From NCBI RefSeq assembly GCF_900110645.1, contig NZ_FOFB01000001.1:62001-126000 (forward strand): a stretch of DNA of 64,000 nt, given 5' to 3'. Within the stretch, counting starts at the first letter, position 1. Every line of letters starts with the position of its first letter. The stretch is from Neolewinella agarilytica. Its GTDB lineage: Bacteria; Bacteroidota; Bacteroidia; Chitinophagales; Saprospiraceae. Positions 1 to 6,692 of the stretch are shown piece after piece. The translations under genes were made by a program, and so were the position numbers. The notes beneath the pieces were generated by a model. It did no database searches and had not been told where the DNA came from. It saw only the letters and a program-made list of their open reading frames with translations.

Positions 1-2
1 CG

Positions 3-1031
3 GAATGTGGAGACACCCCTCAACTGGACGGAACGGGCAGTTCGCCCGAACCCGGAGGAGACATCATTTACGCCTGGAGTGCGGAGGATGGTGGAGCATT
101 TGTTGGCCGAACAGATGTGGCACGACCATCCGTTACCGGCCCCGGCACCTACCAGCTCATCGTCACCAACCTGAACAACGGCTGTTCGGACACCAGTCGA
201 ACAACGGTCACCCTTGCTGATCAGGAAGCGGCTATGCTGCCCGCCAGCTTCACCACTTGTGAAATCCCGACGGTAGTGGAAGGCAATTTGCCCGCCGGTA
301 CGACGGGAGTCTGGACTTCCTATAATGATGACGGCGCCGTATTCACGGTAGATAACAATCGGGCCACGATTACGGAGTTAGGAGAAGGCATCAACCTGGT
401 CTGGACGCTTTCCGCCGCGGGCTGTCCTGATTACAGTTCTGATTCCCTCCGGGTTTCTCCGGAGGAAGGCCCGACGGCCAACGATGATGTACTTCAAGTG
501 ATCGGCGATGACAACATCGGACAGATTGATCTCTTGCTCAATGATCAACGGACCGGTCCGGTAGAGGTTACCCTGCTGACCGAGCCTGGATTTGGCGAAA
601 TTACCATTGATCTCAATGGCAACATCACCTTTGAATCGCCGTTGGGGCTTACCTCTACTACGACGGTGGATTACGAAGTCTGTAGCACCGTTTGTGAAGG
701 CTTATGTGACCAGGCGACGCTGACCATCCGCGCCAGTGCGGATGGCTCAGACCCGACGGTGTTCAATGCCTTCACGCCAAACGGCGACGGCATGAACGAT
801 ATCTTCGTTTTTGATATCCTCAACCTTCGCCCGGACGAATTCCCGGACAACGAGCTCATCATTTTCAACCGCTGGGGAGACATCCTTTACGAAGCCAAGC
901 CCTACAACAACGACTGGGACGGCACTAGCAATGGTGGAACGCCCGTTCCCGAAGGCACCTACTACTACATTCTGCGCCTGAACGTGGGCGAGGGTGAAAT
1001 CATCCGGGGGGATGTGACGGTGGTGCGGTAG
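3..1031 (+). CDS. gliding motility-associated C-terminal (CHU_C) domain protein, 5' truncated by window
   Basis: The frame is open from the first bases of the window, so the true start lies upstream; the GTG at 117 is internal. The visible 342 residues contain Ig/PKD-like beta-rich segments rich in Thr, Gly and Asp. They end in a typical CHU_C domain: an FTPNGDGMND motif at 774-803, a FNRWG motif, and a YYYILRL strand before the stop. In Bacteroidota this C-terminal domain marks surface or secreted proteins handled by the type IX secretion system. The ligand or role of the upstream part cannot be told. A tandem repeat array begins directly after the stop codon. Confidence 0.9.
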   Translation, partial: ECGDTPQLDGTGSSPEPGGDIIYAWSAEDGGAFVGRTDVARPSVTGPGTYQLIVTNLNNGCSDTSRTTVTLADQEAAMLPASFTTCEIPTVVEGNLPAGTTGVWTSYNDDGAVFTVDNNRATITELGEGINLVWTLSAAGCPDYSSDSLRVSPEEGPTANDDVLQVIGDDNIGQIDLLLNDQRTGPVEVTLLTEPGFGEITIDLNGNITFESPLGLTSTTTVDYEVCSTVCEGLCDQATLTIRASADGSDPTVFNAFTPNGDGMNDIFVFDILNLRPDEFPDNELIIFNRWGDILYEAKPYNNDWDGTSNGGTPVPEGTYYYILRLNVGEGEIIRGDVTVVR

Positions 1032-1149
1032 GCAGGTTGGAGGTTGCAGGTTAGCAGGTTGCAGGTTAGCAGGTTGCAGGTTAGCAGGTTGCAGGTTGCA
1101 GGTTGCAGGTTGCAGGTTGCAGGTTGCAGGTTGCGGGTTGCGGGTTGGA
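1032..1149. repeat. GCAGGTT tandem repeat array
   Basis: The array starts at the first base after the CHU_C stop codon. Three 15-base units (GCAGGTTAGCAGGTT type) are followed by about six 7-base GCAGGTT units that become degenerate (GCGGGTT). It sits between the stop codon and the rho-independent terminator of the upstream gene. No coding function is apparent. Confidence 0.9.
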
Positions 1150-1189
1150 GGCAGCATTCAGGTACGGTCCTGAATGCTGCCTTCTTTTT
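1150..1189 (+). terminator. rho-independent terminator
   Basis: A perfect 12-bp stem (GGCAGCATTCAG at 1150-1161 and its complement at 1170-1181) with an 8-base loop is followed by TTCTTTTT. It would end transcription of the CHU_C gene. Confidence 0.85.
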
Positions 1190-1384
1190 GGGCGCGGGGC
1201 CGCAGGTGCAGGGTTTTGCCGGTCACCACGCGCTCCGCGCGTGCACGGGCTTAGCGCGGTCCCCGCGCTGAGGAGCAATGATTCAGGGGCGCGTACGCGG
1301 AGCGTACTTAGCCCGTTCACGCGCGGGAGCGCGTGGAGACCGGGGCCTTGCTCCTCTACCCCACTCTGCACCTGCGGCTGCGGC
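1190..1384. repeat. nested inverted-repeat element with dispersed-motif ends
   Basis: Copies of the dispersed GC-rich motif face each other at 1190-1210 and 1367-1384. Inside them a second, nearly perfect arm pair lies at 1219-1254 and 1307-1343 (about 33 of 37 positions pair). The centre holds small hairpins (AGCGCGG/CCGCGCT, GTACGCGGAGCGTAC). There is no credible ORF. The inner arm sequence recurs at 10057-10087. This looks like a small non-coding palindromic element between a terminator and the tRNA-Leu promoter. Confidence 0.6.
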
Positions 1385-1417
1385 TGAAACTTCTTGCACA
1401 ACTCATGACCTTTTCTC

Positions 1418-1447
1418 TTGGCAATATCCCACAAAGAATTACCTTTG
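1418..1447 (+). promoter_or_regulatory. Bacteroidota-type promoter of tRNA-Leu
   Basis: TTG (1418-1420), a 19-base spacer, then TACCTTTG (1440-1447) match the known Bacteroidota -33/-7 pattern TTG/TAnnTTTG. The tRNA starts 11 bases downstream. Confidence 0.7.
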
Positions 1448-1491
1448 CAGCCTACCCGCCCGGATGGCGGAACTGGTAGACGCGCTGGACT

Positions 1492-2215
1492 CAGATTGCG
1501 GCCTTGTTTGCTCATACTTTTTGTTTGTATATTGAAGCATGCGCTACAAATACACAAAACAAGAACTACAAGCCGCTGTTACTGCTTCGTTTAGTATTGC
1601 CCAGGTTTGCAGAATGCTGCAAATTAAAGCTGCCGGAGGAAATTACACTACCCTTAAGCAGAAGTTTAAGGATTGGAACATTGATACTTCCCATTTTCGT
1701 GGTCAAGGATGGAATGTTGGTTTAAAATTTAAGCCGAATCCCAAAAAGCCTTTGTCTGAGATTATGGTGAAGAACTCGAGTTATCAACCTTACAAACTTA
1801 AGCGTAGGTTATTGAAAGAGAAGATAAAGAAACGTGTTTGCGAATCTTGCAAAAACACGAAGTGGTTGAGCGAAGAGATTCCCTTGGAACTTCACCATGT
1901 AAACGGAGATAGACATGACAATAGACTTGTCAATCTGCAATTTCTTTGTCCTAACTGTCATGCCCTCACGGATAACTATCGAGGTAGAAACATTGGGTTG
2001 CCCGGGAAGAAATTCCCGGAGTAGAACTCGTCAAATTCGGTGAACGCTTCAATGGTGACATTGATGCCAATACCGAGCTAAGCCCCACAACACTGCGGGG
2101 AAAGTGTAGAGACTTGACGGCGAGCACCTAACGGCATTCATGCCTATGGTGAAGATAAAGTCCAGACCACAAACGCCAAGGAGCTTAGGCGGCGACGAAA
2201 GTCGTAGATGGTAAG
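1492..2215 (+). ncRNA. group I intron in the tRNA-Leu anticodon loop
   Basis: The intron follows a U (1491) and ends in G (2215), as group I introns require. A guide segment at 1993-1999 can pair with both exons: GGTT with exon-1 GACT (U-G at the splice site) and the preceding TTG with exon-2 TAA (P10). Next is a P2 hairpin CCGGGAA-GAAA-TTCCCGG (2002-2019). The core follows with TCAAATTCGG, GAGACTTGACGG (about 2109-2120), AAGATAAAGTCC (about 2152-2163) and a final CGACGAAAGTCG hairpin. Order and core strings resemble the cyanobacterial tRNA-Leu(UAA) intron (IC3-like) as I remember it. An HNH gene fills the region between the 5' splice site and the guide. Confidence 0.85.
1539..2024 (+). CDS. 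HNH homing endonuclease inside the group I intron
   Basis: The 161-aa protein has an N-terminal helix-turn-helix-like region (residues 5-45) and a C-terminal HNH nuclease. Zinc ligands are C101/C104 and C137/C140, the HNH signature LELHHVNGDRHDN is at about 116-128, and CPNCH at 137-141. Such enzymes cut intron-less alleles and spread the intron. Start is the ATG at 1539, 47 bases into the intron, in the predicted P1 loop. The last 11 or so codons overlap the intron guide sequence and P2, so coding and ribozyme constraints coincide there. It is more AT-rich than most neighbours. The target would be the uninterrupted tRNA-Leu gene (inference). Confidence 0.88.
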   Translation: MRYKYTKQELQAAVTASFSIAQVCRMLQIKAAGGNYTTLKQKFKDWNIDTSHFRGQGWNVGLKFKPNPKKPLSEIMVKNSSYQPYKLKRRLLKEKIKKRVCESCKNTKWLSEEIPLELHHVNGDRHDNRLVNLQFLCPNCHALTDNYRGRNIGLPGKKFPE

Positions 2216-2272
2216 TAAAATCCAGTTTCCATTGTGGAAGTACGGGTTCGATTCCCGTTCCGGGCACGGTAA

Positions 2273-2311
2273 ATCGGCCGCTGACGAAAGTTGGCGGCCG
2301 ATTGTTGTTTT
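2273..2311 (+). terminator. rho-independent terminator after tRNA-Leu
   Basis: ATCGGCCGC (2273-2281) pairs perfectly with GCGGCCGAT (2294-2302) across a 12-base loop and is followed by TGTTGTTTT. It lies 6 bases after the mature tRNA end. Confidence 0.8.
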
Positions 2312-2337
2312 GGGGGAGGCATGGGCTACAACCGGAA

Positions 2338-2369
2338 CGCTCGAAGGTCCCGCAATACTGCGGGACGCT
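2338..2369. repeat. partial copy of the CGCTCGAAGGTC palindromic repeat
   Basis: CGCTCGAAGGTCC (2338-2350) overlaps a perfect 8-bp hairpin GTCCCGCA-ATAC-TGCGGGAC (2347-2366). The same block recurs almost letter for letter at 56596-56625, inside a longer palindromic repeat. Confidence 0.6.
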
Positions 2370-2386
2370 AAGGTTCCTTTGATCAA

Positions 2387-2617
2387 TCAAGCAGCCATCA
2401 TCTCTTTTACGTGCACCACAATGTTTATCGCCATTATGGCTGCCAGCGCCAGCCCCAACAGTCGCATCCAGAGTGCGTTACCCTTGCGGAATTCTTCCGC
2501 ACGAGCTTTTGACTCGTCGCTTCCGAAGGAGAGAACTCCCCGGGCGAACAGATAGAGATAAAGGCCAAGGGCAAAGAGGAGAACCTCAAGGACAAGTAGA
2601 AAGATAGAAGCTTGCAT
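2387..2617 (-). CDS. small two-helix membrane protein
   Basis: The 76-aa protein has a hydrophobic helix at residues 4-27 (FLLVLEVLLFALGLYLYLFA) and a second at about 51-70. A charged central stretch (DESKARAEEFRKGN) separates them. I do not recognise a named family. It lies alone on the minus strand, divergent from the carboxylase gene. Length, ATG start and clean membrane topology argue that it is a real gene, but the function is unknown. Confidence 0.7.
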   Translation of the reverse strand: MQASIFLLVLEVLLFALGLYLYLFARGVLSFGSDESKARAEEFRKGNALWMRLLGLALAAIMAINIVVHVKEMMAA

Positions 2618-2657
2618 AGCGCGAAGATACTAGTTTGGGTATTGAACGGGCTGATTC

Positions 2658-2689
2658 CGGTTGAGGTACTGTGGGCAGTACCTCAACCG
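2658..2689. repeat. perfect 14-bp hairpin upstream of the carboxylase gene
   Basis: CGGTTGAGGTACTG (2658-2671), a 4-base loop TGGG, then its exact complement to 2689. No T-run follows on either strand, so it is not a standard terminator. It lies about 120 bases before the carboxylase start, between divergent genes, and could be a leader-RNA structure or an operator. Confidence 0.7.
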
Positions 2690-2807
2690 ATTTAACCCAG
2701 CACGAAAAAAGATAGAATTACTATGTTCAATAATCTGCCTAAGAAAAACTAACTTGCGGCAACCGACTAACCAACGGCCTACCACAAAAATTTTAGCCCC
2801 TCCGATC

Positions 2808-4442
2808 ATGACCAAAAAAGAACAAACCGCCGCAGCTTACGAAGATGAGATGCACCTGCAACTTTCCCGGCTGAAACACCGACTGGAAAAAATCAAAGAA
2901 GGTGGCGGTGCCAAGCGCATCAAGAAGCAACACGACAAAGGAAAACTAACCGCCCGGGAGCGGGTGGATGCGCTGATCGATCCCGATACAGACTTTCTGG
3001 AGTTTGGCTCCTTTGCCGGCTACGAGATGTACAAAGGCTACGGCGGTTGTCCCGCCGGCGGCGTAGTGACCGGCTACGGACGTGTTCAGGGCCGTCTCTG
3101 CGTGATTGTAGCTAATGACGCGACGGTTAAAGCTGGTGCCTGGTTCCCCATTACCGGTAAGAAGAACCTCCGCGCCCAGGAAATCGCCATGGAAAACCAC
3201 GTGCCGATCATTTACCTCGTAGATAGTGCCGGAGTCTTTTTACCGATGCAGGACGAGATTTTCCCCGACAAGGAGCACTTCGGCCGCATCTTCCGCAACA
3301 ACGCGAAGATGAGCGCTATGGGCATTCCACAGATTGCTGCCGTTATGGGCAGCTGCGTAGCGGGTGGCGCTTACCTGCCGATTATGTCTGATGAAAGCCT
3401 GATCGTGGAAGGTACCGGCTCTATCTTTCTGGCCGGGCCTTACCTTGTACGTGCCGCCATTGGCGAGCAGGTAGATGCCGCCGACCTGGGCGGCGCAGAG
3501 ATGCACGCCTCCGTCTCTGGTGTAATTGACTATAAATGTAAAGACGACGGTGCCTGCCTGGAAAAGATTCGCGATCTCGTAGGCCGGATGCCCGAGAAGG
3601 TCGTTACGGTTTATGACCGGGCGGAGCCCAAACTCCCCAGCGAAGACCCCAATGCGCTACTGAAGGTACTGCCCGCTGACCGCGCCAAGCCCTACAGCGG
3701 CCGTGAGCTGCTGGCGGCGATGGTAGACGGCGGAGAGTTCACGGAATTCAAAGAAGACTACGGACAGACATTGCTCTGCGCTTACGCCCGCATTGACGGT
3801 TGGTCCGTCGGCATCGTCGCCAACAATCGTGAGGTCGTCAAGAGCGGTAAGGGAGAAATGCAGTTCGGTGGCGTGATCTATTCTGACTCCGCCGACAAAG
3901 CCGCCCGCTTCATAATGATCTGCAACCAGAAGCAGATCCCGTTGGTGTTTTTGCACGATGTATCGGGATTCATGGTGGGCAGCCGCTCCGAACAGGGCGG
4001 CATCATCAAGGATGGTGCGAAGATGGTCAACGCGATGGCGAACAGCGTGGTGCCGAAATTCACCGTCGTGATGGGCAATAGCTACGGTGCGGGTAACTAC
4101 GCCATGTGCGGCCGTGCTTATGACCCGAGGCTCATGCTGGCCTGGCCCACGGCCCGGCTGGCGGTCATGGGCGGAGCCCAGGCTGCGAAGGTGCTGCTGC
4201 AGATTCAGGTCGGCAGCCGTAAGGCGAAGGGCGAGGTTGTCTCTGCCGCAGAAGAGGAAGCGCTGCTCAAAAAAATCACCGATCGCTACGACGCACAAAC
4301 CAGCCCCTACTACGCTGCCGCTCGCCTTTGGCTCGACGAAATCATCGACCCGCGTACTACGCGAAACTGGATTTCAGCAGGAATCGAAGCAGCCACGCAT
4401 GCACCAGTGGCGGACTGGAAGATGGGGGTTTTGCAGACCTAA
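2808..4442 (+). CDS. acyl-CoA carboxylase carboxyltransferase (beta) subunit, methylcrotonyl-CoA carboxylase type
   Basis: The 544-aa protein has the two crotonase-like carboxyltransferase halves of biotin-dependent acyl-CoA carboxylases. The N-terminal half contains ARERVDALIDPDT and SAGVFLPMQDEIFPDKEHFG, the latter characteristic of 3-methylcrotonyl-CoA or geranyl-CoA carboxylase beta subunits. The C-terminal half has the glycine-rich GNSYGAGNYAMCGRAYDP segment. It transfers carboxyl from biotin to an acyl-CoA, likely in leucine degradation. An in-frame ATG at 2661 exists, but the ATG at 2808 (MTKKEQTAAAYEDEM) gives the usual family length and is chosen. The biotin-carboxylase partner is not in the window. 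Confidence 0.9.
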   Translation: MTKKEQTAAAYEDEMHLQLSRLKHRLEKIKEGGGAKRIKKQHDKGKLTARERVDALIDPDTDFLEFGSFAGYEMYKGYGGCPAGGVVTGYGRVQGRLCVIVANDATVKAGAWFPITGKKNLRAQEIAMENHVPIIYLVDSAGVFLPMQDEIFPDKEHFGRIFRNNAKMSAMGIPQIAAVMGSCVAGGAYLPIMSDESLIVEGTGSIFLAGPYLVRAAIGEQVDAADLGGAEMHASVSGVIDYKCKDDGACLEKIRDLVGRMPEKVVTVYDRAEPKLPSEDPNALLKVLPADRAKPYSGRELLAAMVDGGEFTEFKEDYGQTLLCAYARIDGWSVGIVANNREVVKSGKGEMQFGGVIYSDSADKAARFIMICNQKQIPLVFLHDVSGFMVGSRSEQGGIIKDGAKMVNAMANSVVPKFTVVMGNSYGAGNYAMCGRAYDPRLMLAWPTARLAVMGGAQAAKVLLQIQVGSRKAKGEVVSAAEEEALLKKITDRYDAQTSPYYAAARLWLDEIIDPRTTRNWISAGIEAATHAPVADWKMGVLQT

Positions 4443-4444
4443 CA

Positions 4445-4479
4445 ATTCTCGATTCTCGATTCTCGATTTTGGATTCTTG
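4445..4479. repeat. ATTCTCG heptamer tandem array
   Basis: Five consecutive 7-base units (ATTCTCG three times, then ATTTTGG, ATTCTTG) start 2 bases after the carboxylase stop codon. Like the GCAGGTT array at 1032, it begins at a gene end. Confidence 0.8.
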
Positions 4480-4510
4480 ATTTAGCTCACTGATATTTGG
4501 TTAGCTTACA

Positions 4511-5155
4511 ATTATCTATATAAATACCACGCAACTCGCAAAAGCCTACAGAATAGAAACAGAAAGACTCGTCATCCGCTGCTATAAGCCGGAGGACGCT
4601 GCCTTATTGAAAGCCTCCATTGACGAGAGCCTGGAGCACCTGAAGCCCTGGATGACCTGGGCAATGAATGAACCGGAAGATCTGGAAGCTAAAGTCAATC
4701 GAATGAGGAAATACCGGGGGCAGTTCGACTTGGGGATTGACTACGTTTATGGCATATTCAACCCAGAAGAAACCATTTTGATTGGCTCCTCTGGTCTACA
4801 TACGGGCCCTGGCGAAAATGCCCGGGAAATTGGTTACTGGATTAACGCTAACCACCTTAATCAGGGCTACGCAACGGAGGTTGCTAAAGCGTTAACCAAA
4901 GTGGGTTTTGAGATAGAAGAATTGGAACGCATTGAAATACGCTGCACATCTAACAACTTTCGGAGTCAAAACGTACCCAAAAAACTGGGATATATACATG
5001 AAGCAACCCTAAGAGATCGCTCCCTGGATTCTTATGGCAAAAAAAGAGACCTGATGATATGGAGTATGTTTAGGGAGGATTATTTGAATAATCCAGTAAA
5101 GGATATTAAGCTTGATGTTTTTGATCTGGTGGGGAACTCGATAAACACGTTCTGA
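4511..5155 (+). CDS. GNAT family N-acetyltransferase (RimJ/RimL type) with no standard start codon
   Basis: The protein resembles ribosomal-protein-alanine acetyltransferases: N-terminal YRIETERLVIR, a substrate segment ESLEHLKPWM, and the acetyl-CoA region EIGYWINANHLNQGYATEV followed by IEIRCTSNNFRSQNVPKKLGY. The conserved N-terminus reads through from about 4544, but no ATG, GTG or TTG occurs in frame between the stop at 4502 and the TTG at 4607. Starting at 4607 would remove the first beta-strand. I place the start at ATT 4511 provisionally; a non-standard start or a lost start codon are both possible. AT-rich compared with its neighbours. Substrate unknown. Confidence 0.75.
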   Translation: MIYINTTQLAKAYRIETERLVIRCYKPEDAALLKASIDESLEHLKPWMTWAMNEPEDLEAKVNRMRKYRGQFDLGIDYVYGIFNPEETILIGSSGLHTGPGENAREIGYWINANHLNQGYATEVAKALTKVGFEIEELERIEIRCTSNNFRSQNVPKKLGYIHEATLRDRSLDSYGKKRDLMIWSMFREDYLNNPVKDIKLDVFDLVGNSINTF

Positions 5156-5193
5156 CAAAGCTTATTTGGGCACCTAAATTCAACGCAGGTGCA

Positions 5194-6498
5194 TCAATCA
5201 ACTTGCTTATTTAAAAATTTCTTTTTAGCGACTTCACCTCTTTCTAATAGCTGTTTAAATTTTTCCCGATCATTTAGAGTACTGAAGAGGGCATCATCTA
5301 GCACCTTAACCGCATAAAAAGAATCTCTTTTTTCTATTTCCAGTAAGAGATCCATAGCTGCGGATTCCTGCTGAGTATTCGCAAAGTATCTGGCCAGGTT
5401 CATTTCGCAGAGGGGCCTCATCCATTCCTGTTTAACGTTTCTGATTGAAAGCTGAATAAAAGGTAACGCCTTACTGAACTTACCTTCTCGCATATAGGCT
5501 TCAGCCTTGAAGGCGAGGTATTGTGACCTTTCAGGCAGGTAAGCAAGTAAAGTATCAATCGATCTGTGAGCTGACTTAATTTCGTCCTTTAAAATTGCCA
5601 ACTGGGCCCTAAGCTCTATTTGATCAGTGGGGTCTTCCCAATTAGCATCATAGGCAATTCCATATCCGCTGCCACTCGCCCACCTTCTGAAAGCACTAGC
5701 TGAATGCCCGTATCCCAGAAGTATGTACCTATTTTCCATTTTCTCAAATGTCGTAAAAACATTCTCATGATCAGCCCAGGTGGGATCAAAACTAACCCAA
5801 CCTCGATTATCGAAATAAACTTCTACCCAGTTATGAAACTCAATTCTTTTTTGGCCTTTATATTTTATGGTCGCCCCCATGGCCAGCCTGGACGGAATAC
5901 CAAGGTTTCTTAGAAGCGCAATCATCAACTCTGCATATTCGGTACAATCCCCTCTACCTTTCCTTAGCGCTTTTTTTGCTCCTTGGCGCTCACTATAAAA
6001 GTTGTTGTATTCCAAGTGGTTACGCGTAAAGTCAAATACGTTTTCAATGGTCTCAAGTTTAGATTCACCCTTGAGCTTTGTAGCGACTTCACCTATTTTT
6101 TTATCAGTCGACTGAATCATTTCTTCAGGTTGAAGAAAGGCTGACATATCAATGTCATCTTCATTTACAGTTAAGTCAGAATTTGATTTCCTCAATGAAT
6201 TTTCGGTAAGGATTAAGGTAGATAAAACAATTATTTCCTGCAATTCAGTGCTTCGGGAAATGTTCCAAACAGCTAGTAGTCCACCCTGTCTGCGAAGTGT
6301 GTCATCTGGCTGGCGATTATACTTCAGGGTAATTGCTTCTTGCTTCCCCGGACGAGATTCAGGCAGTAGGCATTCTATCTTTCCTGTGGTAAATGGCTGT
6401 ATGGTAAAAGATTGTGCCAGGGAAACAATTCTTTGGGCATCACACAAAGAAGATTCCAAGGATATAAATGCTACGAGTAATAGAATTAATCTCTTCAT
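5194..6498 (-). CDS. secreted transglutaminase-like protein with helical C-terminus
   Basis: The 434-aa protein has a signal peptide (MKRLILLLVAFISLESSLCDA) and a transglutaminase-like domain with a readable Cys-His-Asp triad: C185 in RGDCTEYAE, H222 in FHNWVEVY and D238 in SFDPTW. The region after about residue 290 is helical and TPR-like. Members of this superfamily act as proteases or peptide hydrolases more often than as cross-linkers. The gene is convergent with the GNAT gene; both are AT-rich with codon use unlike the carboxylase, suggesting joint acquisition. Substrate unknown. Confidence 0.85.
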   Translation of the reverse strand: MKRLILLLVAFISLESSLCDAQRIVSLAQSFTIQPFTTGKIECLLPESRPGKQEAITLKYNRQPDDTLRRQGGLLAVWNISRSTELQEIIVLSTLILTENSLRKSNSDLTVNEDDIDMSAFLQPEEMIQSTDKKIGEVATKLKGESKLETIENVFDFTRNHLEYNNFYSERQGAKKALRKGRGDCTEYAELMIALLRNLGIPSRLAMGATIKYKGQKRIEFHNWVEVYFDNRGWVSFDPTWADHENVFTTFEKMENRYILLGYGHSASAFRRWASGSGYGIAYDANWEDPTDQIELRAQLAILKDEIKSAHRSIDTLLAYLPERSQYLAFKAEAYMREGKFSKALPFIQLSIRNVKQEWMRPLCEMNLARYFANTQQESAAMDLLLEIEKRDSFYAVKVLDDALFSTLNDREKFKQLLERGEVAKKKFLNKQVD

Positions 6499-6570
6499 TA
6501 GTCTTAGTGTATAAGAAGTTATTGGGCATCAAAAAAGAAACAGGCTTTCCAACCCCGTCAAAGCCAATAG

Positions 6571-6664
6571 ATTAGGATTACCAGGATTTTGATAGAATTA
6601 ATAGGATTGCCTAACTGCTATCATGAGATCCTAAAAATCCTACCCTAATCCTAATAATCCTACT
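6571..6664. repeat. AGGATT/AATCCT inverted short repeats
   Basis: Several TTAGGATT/CCAGGATTTT units (6571-6616) are followed by the complementary series ATCCTAAAAATCCTACC and CTAATCCTAATAATCCT (6628-6662). The two halves can fold into a long imperfect hairpin in the gap upstream of the transglutaminase gene. Confidence 0.6.
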
Positions 6665-6692
6665 CCCCCGGCCAAAAAGGAAAGGCTCTATC

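Larger units (their letters stand above)
1458..2266 (+). tRNA. tRNA-Leu(UAA) interrupted by a group I intron
   Basis: Exon 1 (1458-1491) gives the 5' acceptor strand GCCCGGA, the D arm and CTGGACT of the anticodon arm. Exon 2 (2216-2266) gives TAAAATCCAG, a long variable arm (TTCCA/TGGAA), a T arm with GGTTCGATT, and the acceptor strand TCCGGGC plus discriminator A; no CCA is encoded. Joined after U33 the exons make an 85-base class II tRNA with loop CTTAAAA, anticodon UAA. The base after exon 1 in the DNA reads CAGA, so a CAG reading was considered. It would require an intron that does not end in G, so UAA is preferred. The two arms pair perfectly only after removal of about 724 bases. Confidence 0.88.

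Noticed and set aside
1081-1557. Minus-strand ORF of 158 codons over the repeat region
   Set aside because: Its sequence is the translation of the GCAGGTT array (repeating LQPATCN) and palindromes, with no family features.
1458-2266. Reading the split tRNA as tRNA-Leu(CAG), with exon 1 ending in CTCAGA
   Set aside because: That junction would give an intron ending in A and no guide pairing at the splice site, while the U33/U34 junction gives U before, G at the end, and guide pairing with both exons.
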